This document shows, one piece after another, positions 33,901 through 48,400 of a stretch of DNA of 64,000 nucleotides. The first letter of the stretch is position 1; each line of letters begins with the position of its first letter. Below the pieces are notes generated by a model that did not search any database, was not told where the DNA came from, and worked only from the letters and a program-made list of their open reading frames with translations. Position numbers and translations under genes: made by a program. Source of the stretch: Heterobilharzia americana. Lineage: Eukaryota > Platyhelminthes > Trematoda > Strigeidida > Schistosomatidae. The stretch spans positions 47,227,920-47,291,919 of the forward strand of contig OX104128.1 in assembly GCA_944470555.2 (NCBI GenBank), given 5' to 3'.

Positions 33901-35689
33901 AAGGAATCAGCAAAATGTTTACAGGATCTGTTTTTATTCTTCAGTGATATCTAAAATTTAAGCGAAATAATTTTTCGGTAAAACTAATTTTCATACTAGC
34001 TGAATGTAATCAAAAAGGTTTAAACGTGATGCAATAACCCTTATGGTTTAGTTTTTTTCATTCATCCTATGGTTTGGATATCTTGTAAATAACATAATCA
34101 TTATTTAGTGGGACAGTATACCTTTCACGCACACGAAAAAATAATGTGAGTATATAAAGATTGGCTTACGTTTTATTACCAAGGAAGTTTGTTAGGTGTG
34201 TCTAGACAAATTGTTCCGAAACATTCTTGAATGTTACGCACAGGAATAGAAGATTTTCAGGCAACTGAATGTGCAGTTGTTTTCATACAGCCTGATATTT
34301 CCTTCAAAATGGAACATGAGTTATTGTTATTAACAATGATGTTTATAAAGCAAGGAAAGTTCTAGTACTAAGTTATAATTAATATTCTTATCACCCGTCT
34401 ACCTAACTTTGGGACTGATTATTTATCGAGTATATATTACTTATTTACCAACAAGTATCTTAAGGAATCCGTTATTGCATTTAGTAAGTAGCAATGCAAG
34501 GTTACTTTTATTCCTTTAAGGTCGACTGACGTGCTGCATTTTTGATTGAACTAATGTAGACATCAAATAGGTTAGCAAATTCAACATTTAAAGTTGTTTT
34601 GGAGACATAAAGTGCCCAACGGTTCAACTAAGCTGTTGTCAAGTCTTAACACAGGAGAAATAAACAGAAGGTTTTGCTAACGCTATTTCGTCGTATTCCT
34701 ACCTTTCCTAGGTATTCACTTTGTTGCTGAAACAAATTATAACATAAAATATGTTTGACGATGGAAGCCGGTTAATGCAACTTGTAGACGGGTATGCATC
34801 TGATCTATATCTGTTAACCCGTGTAGAAATCGGTTTCAGTAAGGGGTGTGATAGTGAAAACCATATGGATTTTGTAAAGATATAAACCCAAGCGAAGTAC
34901 TGATATATTTGATCCACAGAAATATGTCACAAAAAAACAATGAAATTTTTGTCTTCTTACTGCTTTATTATTTCAGCCCTCTGGTATTTAGGAAGATGGT
35001 TGTCAGAGCCACTTATGTCAAAAGTGATGGATGATAATGTCTATTATCTCGTTTTTGACCGTCTGCTTAAAACGCAAAATCATCGAATCTATGGTTTGAA
35101 AGTAACCGACGAATTGTTTTCCTTGCTCTTCAAGACTACTGTCTATCATTCTGGGAGTTGTTGCACGTTGCTCACTGCTGCTTTTCTACGATAACTCAAT
35201 ATGATGTGCATAATCACCTTTATCAACTTAAAGAGACCAAGAAAAGCGAAGGAGTATAATAACATGGATTTCTAGAGTTATTTTCTCGGCTCTTCTCAGC
35301 TAGTTATAGCATATATTTAAACAAAGAAATTAGGAAGGAATTTAAGGACATATGTGTCCACAGAATAAAAAGCAGTTGGTGAATTGAGAAACACAGGCCG
35401 AAAATTAAAAATTTTATGCCTCACATTAAGGGATCACCAATATGTAGATCTTATTGCAAAGAACAAAAGTTCCCGTAAAAGTTTGATTGAGGCAACCAAA
35501 CAAATATTCTAGAGTAAAATGGAAGGATTATCTTAGTCGATCTTTCAGTACATGAATAAGCTTTAAAATGCTTGATTTCACTGTCAACAGTAATTTGGAG
35601 AAGGTTTGGATAGTTCCCTCTATCACATTGAATGAATTATAAGCATCTGTTTGAAATATTTTTTGTTTACTGAGTGGTTTATACTTATT
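30906..35689. other. Long AT-rich stretch without recognised features
   Basis: Several 60-98 codon frames occur, but none shows a family motif. I see no tRNA-like head or retroelement core in these 4.8 kb. Confidence 0.45.
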
Positions 35690-36466
35690 TCTACACTAAT
35701 AGATCCCCTCACTAGTGAAATAGAATCTAAGGACGGGACTCTAAACTTTTTAGATTGTCTTATCCAAAGAACGACTAAAAGTAAATTCAGAATGAATGTC
35801 TGGAGAAAACCAACATATTCCGATAAATATTTAGACTTCTTATCAGACTATCCGACTAATATAAAAGTTAGTATCGCGTTGAACTTCTTAAACAGAGCGA
35901 AAAACATAGTGACCGATCCTAATGATTTAGAAGATGAAATCTCCCTAACAAAGCATGTTTTAATAGGAAGTGGATACCCTAAAGCGTTCTTAAACAACAT
36001 TACCGATCAAATGAATAAAACAGCAAGTACTGTAACTAATGGTAGTAAAGATACAATAAAATCAGGAGCGTCATCCGTGACGACACTACTTCTGAATAGA
36101 CTAAAATAGTATGCTTGTCGCATGGTATTAAAGTCTGTTTTAAACTTTCAAATTCATTAGAAGAGAAAGATACAATCCCTAAGGTGATGCAGAACGACTT
36201 TCTACAAATTTACGTTTTTGGAATACGAAGCTAATTATTTTAGAGAAAGTTGTAGACCCTTAGAAGTTATGGCAAATGAACACAAGTTATGTACGAAAAA
36301 TCCACCAACGAATCAAAATGAATTAAAAAATTTAGAAAGGCGATCAGAAATAGCTATGCATGCAATCGAAAGTGGACACATGATTGACTTTGAGGATGCA
36401 GACACTTTGGGAAAAAGTCCACAGTCGCATAAAGAAGGATTATCATCGAACTTGAAGTCAAGGTGA
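35690..36466 (+). mobile_element. Penelope-like element fragment P8: RT C-terminus and GIY-YIG remnant
   Basis: The open frame 35651-36109 reads IDPLTSEIESKDGTLNFLDC then LIQRTTKSKFRMNVWRKPTY, SDKYLDFLSDYPTN and NFLNRAKNIVTDPNDLEDEI. This is the PLE post-palm region, uninterrupted for about 135 codons. A second frame at 36218-36466 reads EANYFRESCRPLEVMANEHK then NPPTNQNELKNLERRSEIAM and HAIESGHMIDFEDADTL. Here the nuclease YIG has become YFR while the following CRPLEV..NEHK is kept. Between the frames the GIY half is lost to shifts. Its long uninterrupted frames suggest a young insertion. Confidence 0.82.
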
Positions 36467-38639
36467 AATGATGACTGAGCCCTTACACATAGTAATTTTT
36501 TAAAGCTTACTGAATTCCTTTCGATTATATTCAATTCAGATTTCCGAGTATTTATTTTCCCTGCGGCATTTATAGAATAGAAATAATGTCCCTAACAAAT
36601 AGTCAGTTGAACCTATTATTTATAGTCCGCAGGACACATGAACTATTGTTTATTTGTATTTATAGTTGAGAAAAATGGTGAACAGTCAACTTATAGAGGC
36701 CTGGGAAGTATGATTCACAAACCTGGAGGTCAGTCGAACCAAAAGCATAGAAGTTAGGGATATTTGTCCGGCAGGCTATTTAAATTGTTATACAGAATAC
36801 TAGCCTAGATGTGAAATGAAATTGTTGGTTTGGCTGTTTTCCTATCTTGTAAGTGAATCCACCACTTGTTCGCCTTCTGATTTGTGGTTAGCAAATCGAT
36901 AGTGGCTGTGGTTGAGATTGCTGCTAGTCAGAAATAGGTTGCAGCTTATGTAGGAGTGAAGATTGTGAGTTATATAATCCGACCTGCCGCAAATGGCATC
37001 GGTTCATCTGTCGAATATGCATAGATAACCACATAAGAAAGTTGATGGCAGGAACTACTGTAAATTACATTAGTCACAGCTTGTATAAGTTTATTTAGAC
37101 GTTCAGAAAGGCAAAGCTGACTCTTTCAGATTTTGTTTTCTGTTAGTCTACTCTGAAGCCTACTGTCACACGAACAGCTGTGAATAACGATTCAGTCAGA
37201 TATTTTGCCTCAAAATATTGAACCAACTCCACCATAAAAACTGAATGTCATCATAGAGAACATTGTAATAAGTGGATGTAATATATAATGTCAAGCTGCT
37301 AGAGGAAAACCTGAAATCAACATAACTGCGCTCAAGTCTTGAACTTGGGTGTCTGAGAAACAGTTCATTTTGACAATAAGGTATTCTAGTGTTCCGGACA
37401 ACCTTACCTTTTGTCTTTTTTACACAAATAAGAAAACTTTACAGGAAACGAATCTAATCAGTGCATGTAATTTGCGAGGAGCTGATTCACTTTCTGTCCT
37501 AAATAATAATTTACAATGAAGAAAAAACAAACCAAAGATTCAGGTACAGATAAATGGTTGATTTAGTTAAAGATAAAGTTAATAAATGATGTTAAATGTA
37601 AAGGACCAGACAGTGACAAGGTGATTCTCAATGGATAGTTTTAAAATAACATGATAACAAAGAGTTTGGATACAAGCGTAGTGAATGTTTCTCCTACTTT
37701 CGCTTTTTTACTTTGTTATTTTAATGTCGATATTATCTGGGTGATCAAGGTGAAACAGATGTCTGAATAAATTATCAGTTTTTAAATTTCGTTTTTCAAA
37801 CAGTGAAACAACTGTTAACAGTTGTATTCTAGTGGAATGTGTTGAACAGATAGAAGTAATTTGTCAGCTAATTTTACATCTAAGTCCTATAGGATAGCTC
37901 TTTCATTCCCTTCTAATCAGTGTTGGATGGGTATGAATTCCTTAATGCATTTGATAAATGAGATCACTTTTTGAGGAATAACACATTATGATGACATTCA
38001 TCCACAAACAGGACTTTACTCCCAATATTTCATCCCAGATGTATAGTTATAAAGTAGCTTGGTGCTATCATGAAAGCCGCCAACAATAGTTAGGGGTTAA
38101 CGTTAGTCAGTAACTGAACTCAATACATTATGAATTAGAAGATGAAAATTTTTTAATTTGGAATTTGAGAATTCAGTCCTACGCAAAAATAAATAAAAAG
38201 AAGTTACATCATGAGAAGCATTCACAAGTACTCGTTTTTACAAGAATGTTAAGCAACAAAAGATGAGATATTCGAGCCCATAAAGTAATGCTATAGTAAA
38301 GGAAATAGAGACATATCAGTGAGTAAATAATATATCAATATTCAGAGTTATGAAGTCGAGGCCACGATAAATAAACGTGTGATTATCTTCATTTTCGGAT
38401 CCGATAATATGCATCTGTGATCATCAATTGTACCATTTATCTTCCAATTTGTCTAGCTATTTTCCATCCCACTTGACATTCAATCGATGATCTACATCAG
38501 ACACTCTTCTGCAGAGCATGCTAACGTAGGTATTCATGGGGAAAAGTGGTTGTTCCTTTGTAGAAGCTTGCCTTTTGAAGGAGTCCACCCATCTTCAAAA
38601 AAACGTGATGCGTGTTACACTGGTATGATTTAGAAATGG
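36467..38639. other. AT-rich DNA without recognised features
   Basis: Nothing recognised. Confidence 0.45.
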
Positions 38640-38760
38640 TGGAGAATATTTTTAGCTCTGCATTGAAGTTAATACTGATGAAGCCGTCAGGAAAGACAGT
38701 GGCAGCTTCACGACTAAATCACCTGGCTCTAAGATCACCATAAAACCAAGATTCACTTTA
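38640..38760 (+). ncRNA. Hammerhead-like core H3 in a PLE terminal relic
   Basis: CTGATGA (38675-38681) is exact. The arms GCCGTC (38683-38688) / GACAGT (38695-38700) pair with one mismatch. The GAAA box is replaced by GGC. The downstream CAGCTTCACGACTAAATCAC and CTGGCTC match the other PLE terminal regions. A decayed copy with no coding sequence attached. Confidence 0.4.
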
Positions 38761-39454
38761 TGAGTAGCAGGAGCTGATGTGTAAAGAAGACGCAGTCTTA
38801 AAATTTAAGGGTAGAACTTGTGAAAAGCATCACCATACAGCGATTCATCCATGAGCTATGACTATATTCATGCCCTTTATATATATTTCTGGTCTTGTTC
38901 ACAAATGAAACACAAATTATTTTAAAGAAATGAAGAGGTTTTAATTGGATAACGACATTCACTTACCACTCTGTGTCCGTATATAGCCTGTCTCAATAAG
39001 ACGAGTTGAAAAAATTAAAGTGAATACAGTTCTGTTACGTTCGTATACTTAAACTAACAATTGACTGACATTTCTTATATGATATCAGAAACACAGAAAA
39101 TAATTTATCCCTAAAGATGGTCTTTATAGTGCTATAGAGCACAACATTGTAAGATGAAGACCATTGCCAATATTTTGTTGGTGAATAAGTAAAATAGCCC
39201 GTTACAGTATTATCATCATGACTTCACTCCTAATTATTATATAGTGTCTGTCATTAGAAGAGTTAGGACACTGAAAGAGAAAGCAGAAGAAAAATACATG
39301 CTGTCTGAAAATTCATGTAATATGATGAAGTACGTATACACTGATAGAAGGGAGAGTTAGTTTTTCCTACTCATGTGTATACCCACCCAAGAAGAAAGAA
39401 ATTAGAGATTACCCAGCTTGTGCCATTTTATGAAAAATTGCTAGTTATTGCCTA
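38761..39454. other. AT-rich DNA without recognised features
   Basis: Nothing recognised. Confidence 0.45.
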
Positions 39455-39545
39455 TCTTAAGGAACCAACAGACTGATTTTAGTTCAGGATGAATACCAAC
39501 TTGAAATAAATCAATGGATCCCTTCAAACCTCTGAATTAAATTAT
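39455..39545 (+). repeat. S1 repeat tail fragment
   Basis: AGGATGAATACCAACTTGAA then ATAAATCAATGGATCCC and TTCAAACCTCTGAATTAAA match the 3' tail of S1 copies. Confidence 0.5.
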
Positions 39546-39749
39546 TGTCTAGTGCTCATAAGTTAATTGCTTCAAGATGAGATTCCTGAAGCCGCAGTGA
39601 TACAGTCATGACCTGTGAGGCAAATCAAGATGGATGTGAAGACACTTACTCAGCGACGCAGATGGATGAATTTTGCGTATTTTGTGAAGTGGGAGAAGTA
39701 AGAAAATACGGACAAATGGATTCTGACCCAGTGTCTCAAAGATAATATG

Positions 39750-39965
39750 CTATCCATGGAGTCTGAAAGTGCAAGGTTTGATCCTAGGTGGAGTCTTGTG
39801 TGCTCACTGCTGAGGAGTACCATGCTGGAATGAAACAGTTGTCCAGTGCCCTAGGGTTCCCAGTGTCCTCTCCAACCTACGTCAGCTCGGGATGAATACC
39901 AGCTTGAAGTCAATAAATAGATCCCCCAAAAGTTTGAATTGAAAGAATACGAGAATGCTTATATA
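39750..39965 (+). mobile_element. S1 SINE-like repeat, body and tail
   Basis: AAGGTTTGATCCTAGGTGGA (decayed B-box region), GTGTGCTCACTGCTGAGGAG, CAGTTGTCCAGTGCCCTAGG and AAGTCAATAAATAGATCCCC follow the S1 order. The A-box end is lost. Confidence 0.6.
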
Positions 39966-42961
39966 CTGGCTACTTTGCACTATCATAATGCATTTTGTGT
40001 ACTGTTCGGTGGATAAGCATGTAGGCATTATGTGTAATTAGTATCAACTCCATTTGGTAAAGAAGTGTTAAAACTTCTGGATCACCTTAGGGTATTGTCA
40101 TTCGGAGTCAAGTAAGTATAACAAGTAATGGTGTTCCATTTCAGACTGAGATATGTGATACTCACTCACTTCACTGTGATGTATGTTGAAGTCAAATGTA
40201 TATCAATGCAAAAGGCTGGTTTGGAAAAAACACATTTCATCCTTCAGTTATATCTGGTGTGTGAAATGCTTGCTGATTGTGACAGCTTTGGATAATAATC
40301 GTTTATGTGGTCAAAATAGAAATTGTTACTGTTCATAAAATGCATCTGAAGAATTCTGGTAAACTAACACCGTCATCTTAAAGAATACTTTAAGACGGTT
40401 ATATGCTTTCTATGATTTAATTTAGGATGATGAATTTTGTCTGAAATGTGACTCAACCCCACTAATATTTACATTCAGACTTTATTTTTTCCTTTTCTTC
40501 ATCCTCCAGTGTTAAGCAACCCTATTGTCCTTTTCTAAGCTTTGACCTAATTTGTCTGTCTGTCTGAACACCTGTTTACATTGTCATGTCATTCTGAACA
40601 TTCCTATTATCCTTTATACTATCAGTAAGTAATACCATAATTGTGTACTGTATCTAGTACACAAAGTAGCATCATTCCGTCTCAAAATAATAGATTCAAT
40701 TTAATTTTTCAAGCATATCCAATGTATTAGTAAAGAAAAGAAATTTGAACAAATGTATGTTTACTGAAATCTTTTTATAATTTTATTTTGTTATAAAGAT
40801 ACAACACGCTGAATGATTGCATAAATTCAATGTGGCATTAATGTGTGCAACCAAGTGGTTAGTAAATAAATATGTTGTGAGAATTTTCTTTCAAAAGCTC
40901 AGCTGCATTTGGTTGAGAATGGCCAGCTGGAAACTGTCCTAAGTAAGTTTCTGGATGATGTCAGTTTACCAGTGTGTAAAGTCTTCTTTCATAAACTTGA
41001 CTGCAGTTTTTTACACAGATTAGAGACAACACAATTTTAATGTTCATTGAAGACGGTTTGTAATCTTATAGATCATCAATAAGGCCGATCTAATATCAAA
41101 TTTATTTGATCCATGATAAATAATTGTCTAGGCTTGAACCATAAGGTATTTTGTTAGCTGAAGAAAAGTTAGGTTATCAAAGCCCAAAATTTATCAGTGA
41201 AATTGAAAATGATCTGAAACTGAAGAACGGGTGTCTGCAATGAAGTTAAAATTTCCTACTCTAGGACCAATCGAACTTTCGTTAAATTCAGTAAAAACGG
41301 AACTGTAACCTTCATCATGGAAGAGAGTGGAGCTGAGGCTCACGTGGAAATGCTATTCATCTATCATTAATAGCCGGGGAATTATTGACATTCATCTGTA
41401 TAATTCAATCGTGAAGATAATAGGAATTGGTTTTCTTCGAACTCACAGTAACCGTAACAACCGTCTGACGTATATACAGTGATATTATTAATCGGGATTT
41501 ATATTTATCGAAACAAAACTACTTACACTTCATATGCGCCTTTTTTCAAAGTTGAAGAACTTTCATACCACTTTTCACGCTGTTAATGTATATCATTCAT
41601 ATATCTTAAATACTACTGTTAAAGTCATGATTTTAAATCTGTTTTTATTAACTCAGGAATCCATTCAAAACTTATTGTTCAGTTGTTTCGAAATCGCTAG
41701 GAAAGAGATAATTCAGCTGACGAGGAATAACTTGTGAACTTAAAAATATGGCTTTTGTGCTGAAACTGTTGTAAACAACAAGTTTAAACAAAGTCCATAC
41801 AACTAGGCTTGGAAAAGACAATGAGTGAACTGCATTTTTTACTTTAATATTGAAAGATTACCAGTTAATGAGATTATATAGTTTTAAAGTTCATAAGCAT
41901 TGACGTATTTCATTAGTAAGAAATGAGGTACCCTTTTATAAACAGTGACACAAGTAAAATGATAGCGATTATTGAACTGTCTAATAGAATACTTAGTAAA
42001 CCCAGGACACGTGATTTCATTTTACAAATCATTCAAAATTTTGCATAAACTGCTACTAAAAAGGAGTTAGATTAAGACATCTACACAGAGCTAATGTACT
42101 AGCAATCCGAAAGTTCACTGCATCATTGAGCATTCATAAGTAGCAAGTATGACCTTTTTCCTAACTACAGCTATCTTAAAGGTCTGGTTCATCTAAGTAA
42201 TTTCTCCCTGATGTAATTATAGTTCACATTGAAATTGTTTGTTTATTTCCATACTCTAAATACCACACATATTTTACATACCCTTTGCATGGAATATGTT
42301 TTGACCTTTGAATAGAAATTATTTTAATATATTTTTTCACACAAATGTATAGTTATAAGGAGATTAAGTTTATTGTTTTCTGCGAACCTCTCTCTTTTAT
42401 GTAAAAATTACAGTATGATTTTTGCTATTTTCTTGTTGTTGATTAGGTTGAATCAAAATAATTGGTTACTGTTGGCATATGGGTTGCTAGGCAGGTGCCA
42501 TGGAAGAATAGCATGTAATTTCATCTTTCTTGTCAAAGAGTCAAATTTTTAAATAGTGAAACTGGAATACGAAATGAGTGAAAAGAACTCATACTGTTTT
42601 GATAAATAAGAATTTGGTTTTAGCTTCTGTGTTATCTCTGTTGACTTAATCCTTTAACAACTAAAATTGAAGTTAATCATCAGCCTGTTTTTAATATTCC
42701 TGCCTTCAATTTTAGCTCTCACTAACAGTTGATATTTCATAATTAGAATCGTTTCCTGCCTACAAATAGTACAAAACATGGAGTATTATCATGCCTGTTT
42801 ACTACTACTGCTATTTGTCCTAGTGCATCGTCAATACTTTCTAATAAAGAAGTCATTTTTCTTTACCAACTGAAAGACTGACAACTGGTTTGAATATAAC
42901 CAATAACAAACAGATGAATAATTGTATATCTGGAAGTTTGTGAAGATTTATTAATTACATT
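39966..42961. other. AT-rich DNA without recognised features
   Basis: No recognised repeats or coding families. A short S2-flank-like stretch (ATTGGTTACTGTTGGCATAT) lies near 42462. Confidence 0.45.
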
Positions 42962-43030
42962 TAGGCTCGAATTCATCATAGAGTGACATCAATTGGAGGA
43001 TTATTGGAAATCTGGGAGTAATGGTAATGT
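42962..43030 (-). repeat. S1 repeat tail fragment
   Basis: The sequence around GAATTCATCATAGAGTGACA and CAATTGGAGGATTATTGG is the reverse complement of the S1 tail, as at 2640-2690 and 50447. Confidence 0.5.
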
Positions 43031-43849
43031 ATTAGCACCGGAATTCGGAAGTACTTAGTATCTTTGTAATAAAGATAAAAGGTATGGTACATTAATAAAG
43101 TTCTCATTACTACTAATCGAAAAATGATATCTGATGTTATTTCATAGAAAAGCAATAAGAAGTTTCACAGGAATGGACATATTTCCGTGTTAGATAATGT
43201 GATGGATGTGAGCTAGCAATAAAAAAACATCGAACTAAGAAAATAATATCTTATACAGCAACGCTGATAATCACGTAACCCTTTCGCCTGTTATCTTATG
43301 ACAATATAACAACATGAATCTGAACACCTTTATATGTGTAGGTGAGTTAAAGGGTTTAGAATCCAAAGCATGCATGACCGTAAACAGACAATAGTGTATT
43401 CATAGGACGAGTGAAAACTGGGAGCTCAGTTATTAGATCTCGACAAGTTGTTCCCTCACGATTATATACAGGATGTTTGCGATTTGCTGATGGTACTATG
43501 CATTCATAACTTTCAAAATGGTGGCGTTTAGATCACCCAGTTTGACTCTGAATACAAATGAGATTCGCTAAAACTTATCTTCTTTATGCTGTTCTTTTGC
43601 TCTGTTTGAGTTTGATTTTAATTTTGATGATAACTAGCTCTTTAGATATTTCATAATGTGCTACGTGATCCGTTATCCAAACATTGCCACCTTTATTAAA
43701 TTTCTAGTGGATATTTTAGTTGATGCCGACTAATTTTAACAACTAGTTATTTGTTTATTTTGTTATCTTGATTTTTCAAAAGAATTATTGGATTCATCGT
43801 ATAATTGGACAAATTTACTGAGGAAAATTGCACAAAATGAAATTGAAAC

Positions 43850-43965
43850 TGGGTGACGATTAAAGGTGAAATGAAAATCTAGGATTCATATCAGTGGTCT
43901 CTGGACTACCAAACATGTGATCTAGTAACTGAACTAAAAGATCCAGCTGCTGATCACATCGTATG
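43850..43965 (-). repeat. S3 tRNA-like repeat, decayed copy
   Basis: CTGGGTGACGATTAAAGGTG and TCTAGTAACTGAACTAAAAG correspond to the body and reversed A-box region of the S3 copy at 18470-18610. The B box is lost. Confidence 0.45.
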
Positions 43966-45204
43966 TTTCACTTCAGTCGCCAAATGAAATTGTTGATCCT
44001 GAAAATGAAATCTCCCTAAACGGTATCTTTTCTGAATTATTTGTTTTTGATGTTCTGACGAGTTTCCCGCTTATTAGTAAAACTACACATAGCAGAGGAG
44101 ACATACGTGTATAGAAGGTGTATTTAGTTAATAAAAGATAAAGCTGATATTTTTACAACCATTTCACTAACTCATAAAAGTAGGTTAGTTAAGATTGTCA
44201 AGCATGTTATGGAACAGCAGCCTTAAATCCCAGAAGCTTTCTACTACCAATTATGTTGCACTGATGTTTTGGGGAGAATAGGCAAAGAATGAAAAGGTTA
44301 AACAGAATTAGGAATACATGGGATATCTTTACGTCAAATAATTGTTGACTACTGTCCCTCTCAGTGAAACCGAGGATTATATTTGCGAGTAATTAACAGA
44401 GATATAGTTATACACTGGGATTTCTAAATGTATTGAACATGACTCGGAATTCAGTATTGTTCTAAGTCAGTCAATAAAGGATTACTGGTCAAAAAACCAA
44501 TGCTTATGGCTATTACTCAACTGTTTCACATGGCCGCAAACTAAATTTGCTAAACACAACGGAGGCATTTTGGATTATTCTCATACAACCAAATTTATAT
44601 GTTCAGTAAATAAGTGATGTGACCCTTCATATACGATTGACTATTTGGTGTACGCTTATGATAAATTATAGCAATTTTTAAACATCCATATCCTAAATAA
44701 CAAAATTGTGAAAACGGTTCTTCTCACTAATCAGGTTAGTTATAATATAATTGCAGAGAAATAACGAAATAATATCGTCTTGCTGCACTCACCTTCGGAA
44801 TGTTATACTTAAATTTATTAAACGGATAAAGTGTTTTAATTCGGAAAATTCAGAGAAATCCAGATAAAAATTGGTACTGTTCCTGTAGTCGTCTGATTGA
44901 ATAAAACACCTCCATCTTGAAATCCACGAATAATGTGTTTATTCAGTGGCGACATATATTGAAGAGTATTTTATGTTTGGCGTATCAGTAGAAACTAGTG
45001 AACATCCTTCTTTTGTCACAGCATCTACTGAATATAAATTATTCCACGAAAGTGAAAGTAGCATCGTATAACAACGTTGATTATGAAGACGTAATTACAG
45101 ATTGGAGTGAACATTAGTCAAAGTAAATAAAAGTAGGCGAATCATTCAAAGTGATAAATTGTATGTGAAACCTTTTGTAAACTTAAATCATCTTTACCAA
45201 ATTA
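43966..45204. other. AT-rich DNA without firm features
   Basis: Nothing firm. A vague PLE-like reading (FDVL...ISKTTHS) near 44045-44090 is too weak to call. Confidence 0.4.
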
Positions 45205-45400
45205 ATGATGGATAGTGGCCAGCAGTGGAATCCACGACACGCGTTTCGTCCCATTCGAGACTCGTCATCTGAGTGAGTGATACTGTTCCCACTGGGACTC
45301 AAACTCCTAACCGAATGCTTCAAACTACATAGCGTTCTCCACTAGGCTACCGAGTCACGACATCCACTTTTTGTACGACGGGTATAGTTTTGATGCTGTT
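45205..45400 (-). mobile_element. S2 tRNA-headed repeat, minus orientation
   Basis: GATGGATAGTGGCCAGCAGT, CACGCGTTTCGTCCCATTCG, TGAGTGAGTGATACTGTTCC and the reversed head GCGTTCTCCACTAGGCTACC give the full S2 order. The B box is mutated (GACTCAAACTCC). Confidence 0.65.
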
Positions 45401-48400
45401 ACTGCAGTATTGGGCATAAATATCTAAAAAATAGCTCATAAGGGACTAGTAAAAAATTGCTACGTTCATAATTGTTAAGAAACCAAAGAATTTTAAATGC
45501 CCCAGGTAAATAGTCTGGTTTTTATTCCATTCAAAATCAGTTAGATAATGATTATGAATGAGTTTATTGTATCTAATCGAGTCTTGTTTGGTAATAACAA
45601 TACTTTTCTAGTCAGTATGCACAAACTGACATAGAAGATGACTAAAGATGGCCATCAGGATATAATTTATTTATAACTGTCAGTTGTTGAATCTCAACTT
45701 AGTTTCTTTTATATCTAAGAAAATTCATCTATTCTTGAACTAACCAGATTCTGTACTGAAGACTTTGAAACTAGGCTGAAAGGGTTAACATCTTAGAAAC
45801 GTAATCTGTCACATGGTTCCAATATTATATTGGTGTCGGAAATCAAGTAAATTAATTGGAATCGCGTTTAAGTATTAACTGTTTAAACTTTCACTAAGTG
45901 AATACAGTCGCAGAAAGCACTTTTAACGATTGGATCTAACTAACCAAGTTTCCTCTCTTTCCTCTCTTAATATATATGATAAATATATAGAGTAGGCCTT
46001 ATTCACTCAGGAAATAAAAACTATTGAGAGCTTTATGTACGAGAATTGTTACCTTGAAACGTTTTTAAGCATTGTGACGACGAAGATAGCTATGGAGAAT
46101 TGCAAGCAGATGGAAACAATTTCATCTGATTCCAGCATTCAAAGATGATACAGCCGCCAAGTTACTAGCCATAAAAAAACCAATATACCTAATGGTTTAA
46201 ACTTTTGTCACAAAATTGCATAGATATGCACCTCGGTCTCAACTGAAGTATAAACTAGTGAGTAGGCAACATATACGTATATTTATGAGTTTAAGTGCAC
46301 TTGCTGAGATAAATAAGTTGGTAGATTGAAGTGTCAAGTTCACTATTGCTTTTTAACATCTTTTTCTATACGGTTAGGTTAAGAAACTGTGAAGTCTACC
46401 AAAAGTTCACATGCTGTTCATTCAGTAAAAGTTAAGCATAACACGAAATGAAATTACGCTTTTGTTTCTCCAAATCGAATTCTGCTATTATTTTCTAAGT
46501 TTTCAAACTTTTATTCACTATGTATAGTGGAGACAGTAACCATTCGATTATTCCGATCAAACAGATATATGTAGGAGGTGTTTTTTGATCCCTTTTCCTC
46601 TTACGGTTTATATATTGCACTGAGATAAAATTAAAGCAATTATGTTTCCCAGTTTGACCGAATAACTACATTTATTGTCCTTTTTTTAAGCTGGCAATGC
46701 TGTATCTTGGATTATTTACCTATTTGGATCTTAGCTTTACAACTTATGAGGTTTTCGGCTTTTTGACAACCTGATTGCTATGTGATAATTATTTGTTACA
46801 TTCTACTCCTGTTCATAAACAAAATCTACTCATAAATTCGTAATGTTTGTTTACTGAGATTTTATAAACTGTTGCATGATTTTGTGACTCCATTGATCAT
46901 CCATGTTAATAACCTTTAATGCATATACTTGACCTCTTATTCTGTTAACTATAACGGCATCGGATATATATGCCTAATGTAGTCGTAAACCATAATGAGG
47001 AATTACAGAAATTATTTGCTTGCTGATGTTATTTTTTAGTGATCCAAATGAGAATATTTGAGTGACTTTTAACAGAAAGTTTACTGCTCAACTTTAATAG
47101 AAACTTCTGTCGGATATTTATGGGATTATTCTTGGATATTTTAGACTTGAAAGTTGACTCTAGCATAATTATAATTTGCTTTCACATGATAATTTACTAT
47201 CTATCGATATCAAACTAAATGTTCATATTTTTGTACCTGACTTTCTGAAAGAAAAGTTTAGCATGGACGTCAGACAAAACGGAAACGATTCCGTAACTTT
47301 GGGTGCACATAGAAAAGAAAAGTTAGAAATATTTAACTTAGATGACGCTGGTGTAGGACTCCAGAAAGCCAAATATGATGCTTCTTTTAACTGTCAGGTT
47401 CTATAAACTAGGCTTTATAACCCTGTCTTTATTAAGTGGTCTTTAGGTGGGTTACATGACTTCTACTGCAACCCAAATTTGGCAAACAATTTATGAATTT
47501 TACTTTAATATATAATTACAACTTCAGTCTCATCACCTGAAAACTTTCATAGTGGCCAAGGTTAGCTAATATAATTATATTGAAATAATATCTGTGGGGC
47601 TTATTTTTAAACATGAAAGTTGATTGAAAGCTTTGTAATGCACCGAATAAAAGAAGGCTTAGAAATTAAACTGCAATAAATGGCTACCAATGCCAAATTA
47701 CTTTGGTTACATATTGTTTGCTTCAGGAATGTAAAACCATTATATAAAGTGTAAATTTTGTAGATTTGAGAATGTAATGTATGTATGAAGGTGATTAACA
47801 GAATATTAAGGTAATAAGATTCATAGAAAACTCGGAAGGCACTTTTTTACTACAAGTAACTTCAGAGAAGTGGAATATTATGAAGAAGCAGGTCGTTTCT
47901 AATAAGCTTACTAATTCACATATTTTAGTTATTCTGCATGATAAATTAAAGCGTAGACTTTGAAATTGTAACTATAAACAGAAGCAAGCCTAAACAAGAA
48001 AGTTACTCATAGACTTGAATTGGTGCATGTCCATGCAGGCAAATAAAAGTGCAATAGTAAGAAATATGCTACAAATTCAAGATTTTACTCATGACAAAAT
48101 TAATTTTCAAAATTTGGGTAACGTCATTAGAAGAGGTAGACTGTCTGAAAAAAGTGGTGTGTCTGCGCTATACTTTTCGAACAGTCTGATCACACATTTA
48201 CCTTAAAGGTATTTTATATGGAAACTAGAATTGCGGGGAGGACAAATATGATAAATAGAAATGTAATAATAAGTAAGGTAATTGAAGGGGGATGAAGAAT
48301 TCTGAAGTCAACCTTAGTAAAAGGACAAAATAAACATTACCGGGGTAGGTTTAGTACAGGGAAAAACCGTTTTCGAACACACGAGAAGAGGTTGTTCCTT

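Noticed and set aside
43990..44260. Further PLE RT fragment
   Set aside because: Readings such as FDVL and ISKTTHS are too short and scattered to separate from chance.
47176..47406. 76-codon frame as an exon
   Set aside because: The composition is gene-like, but no pyrimidine tract precedes a usable AG and the frame is not recognised.
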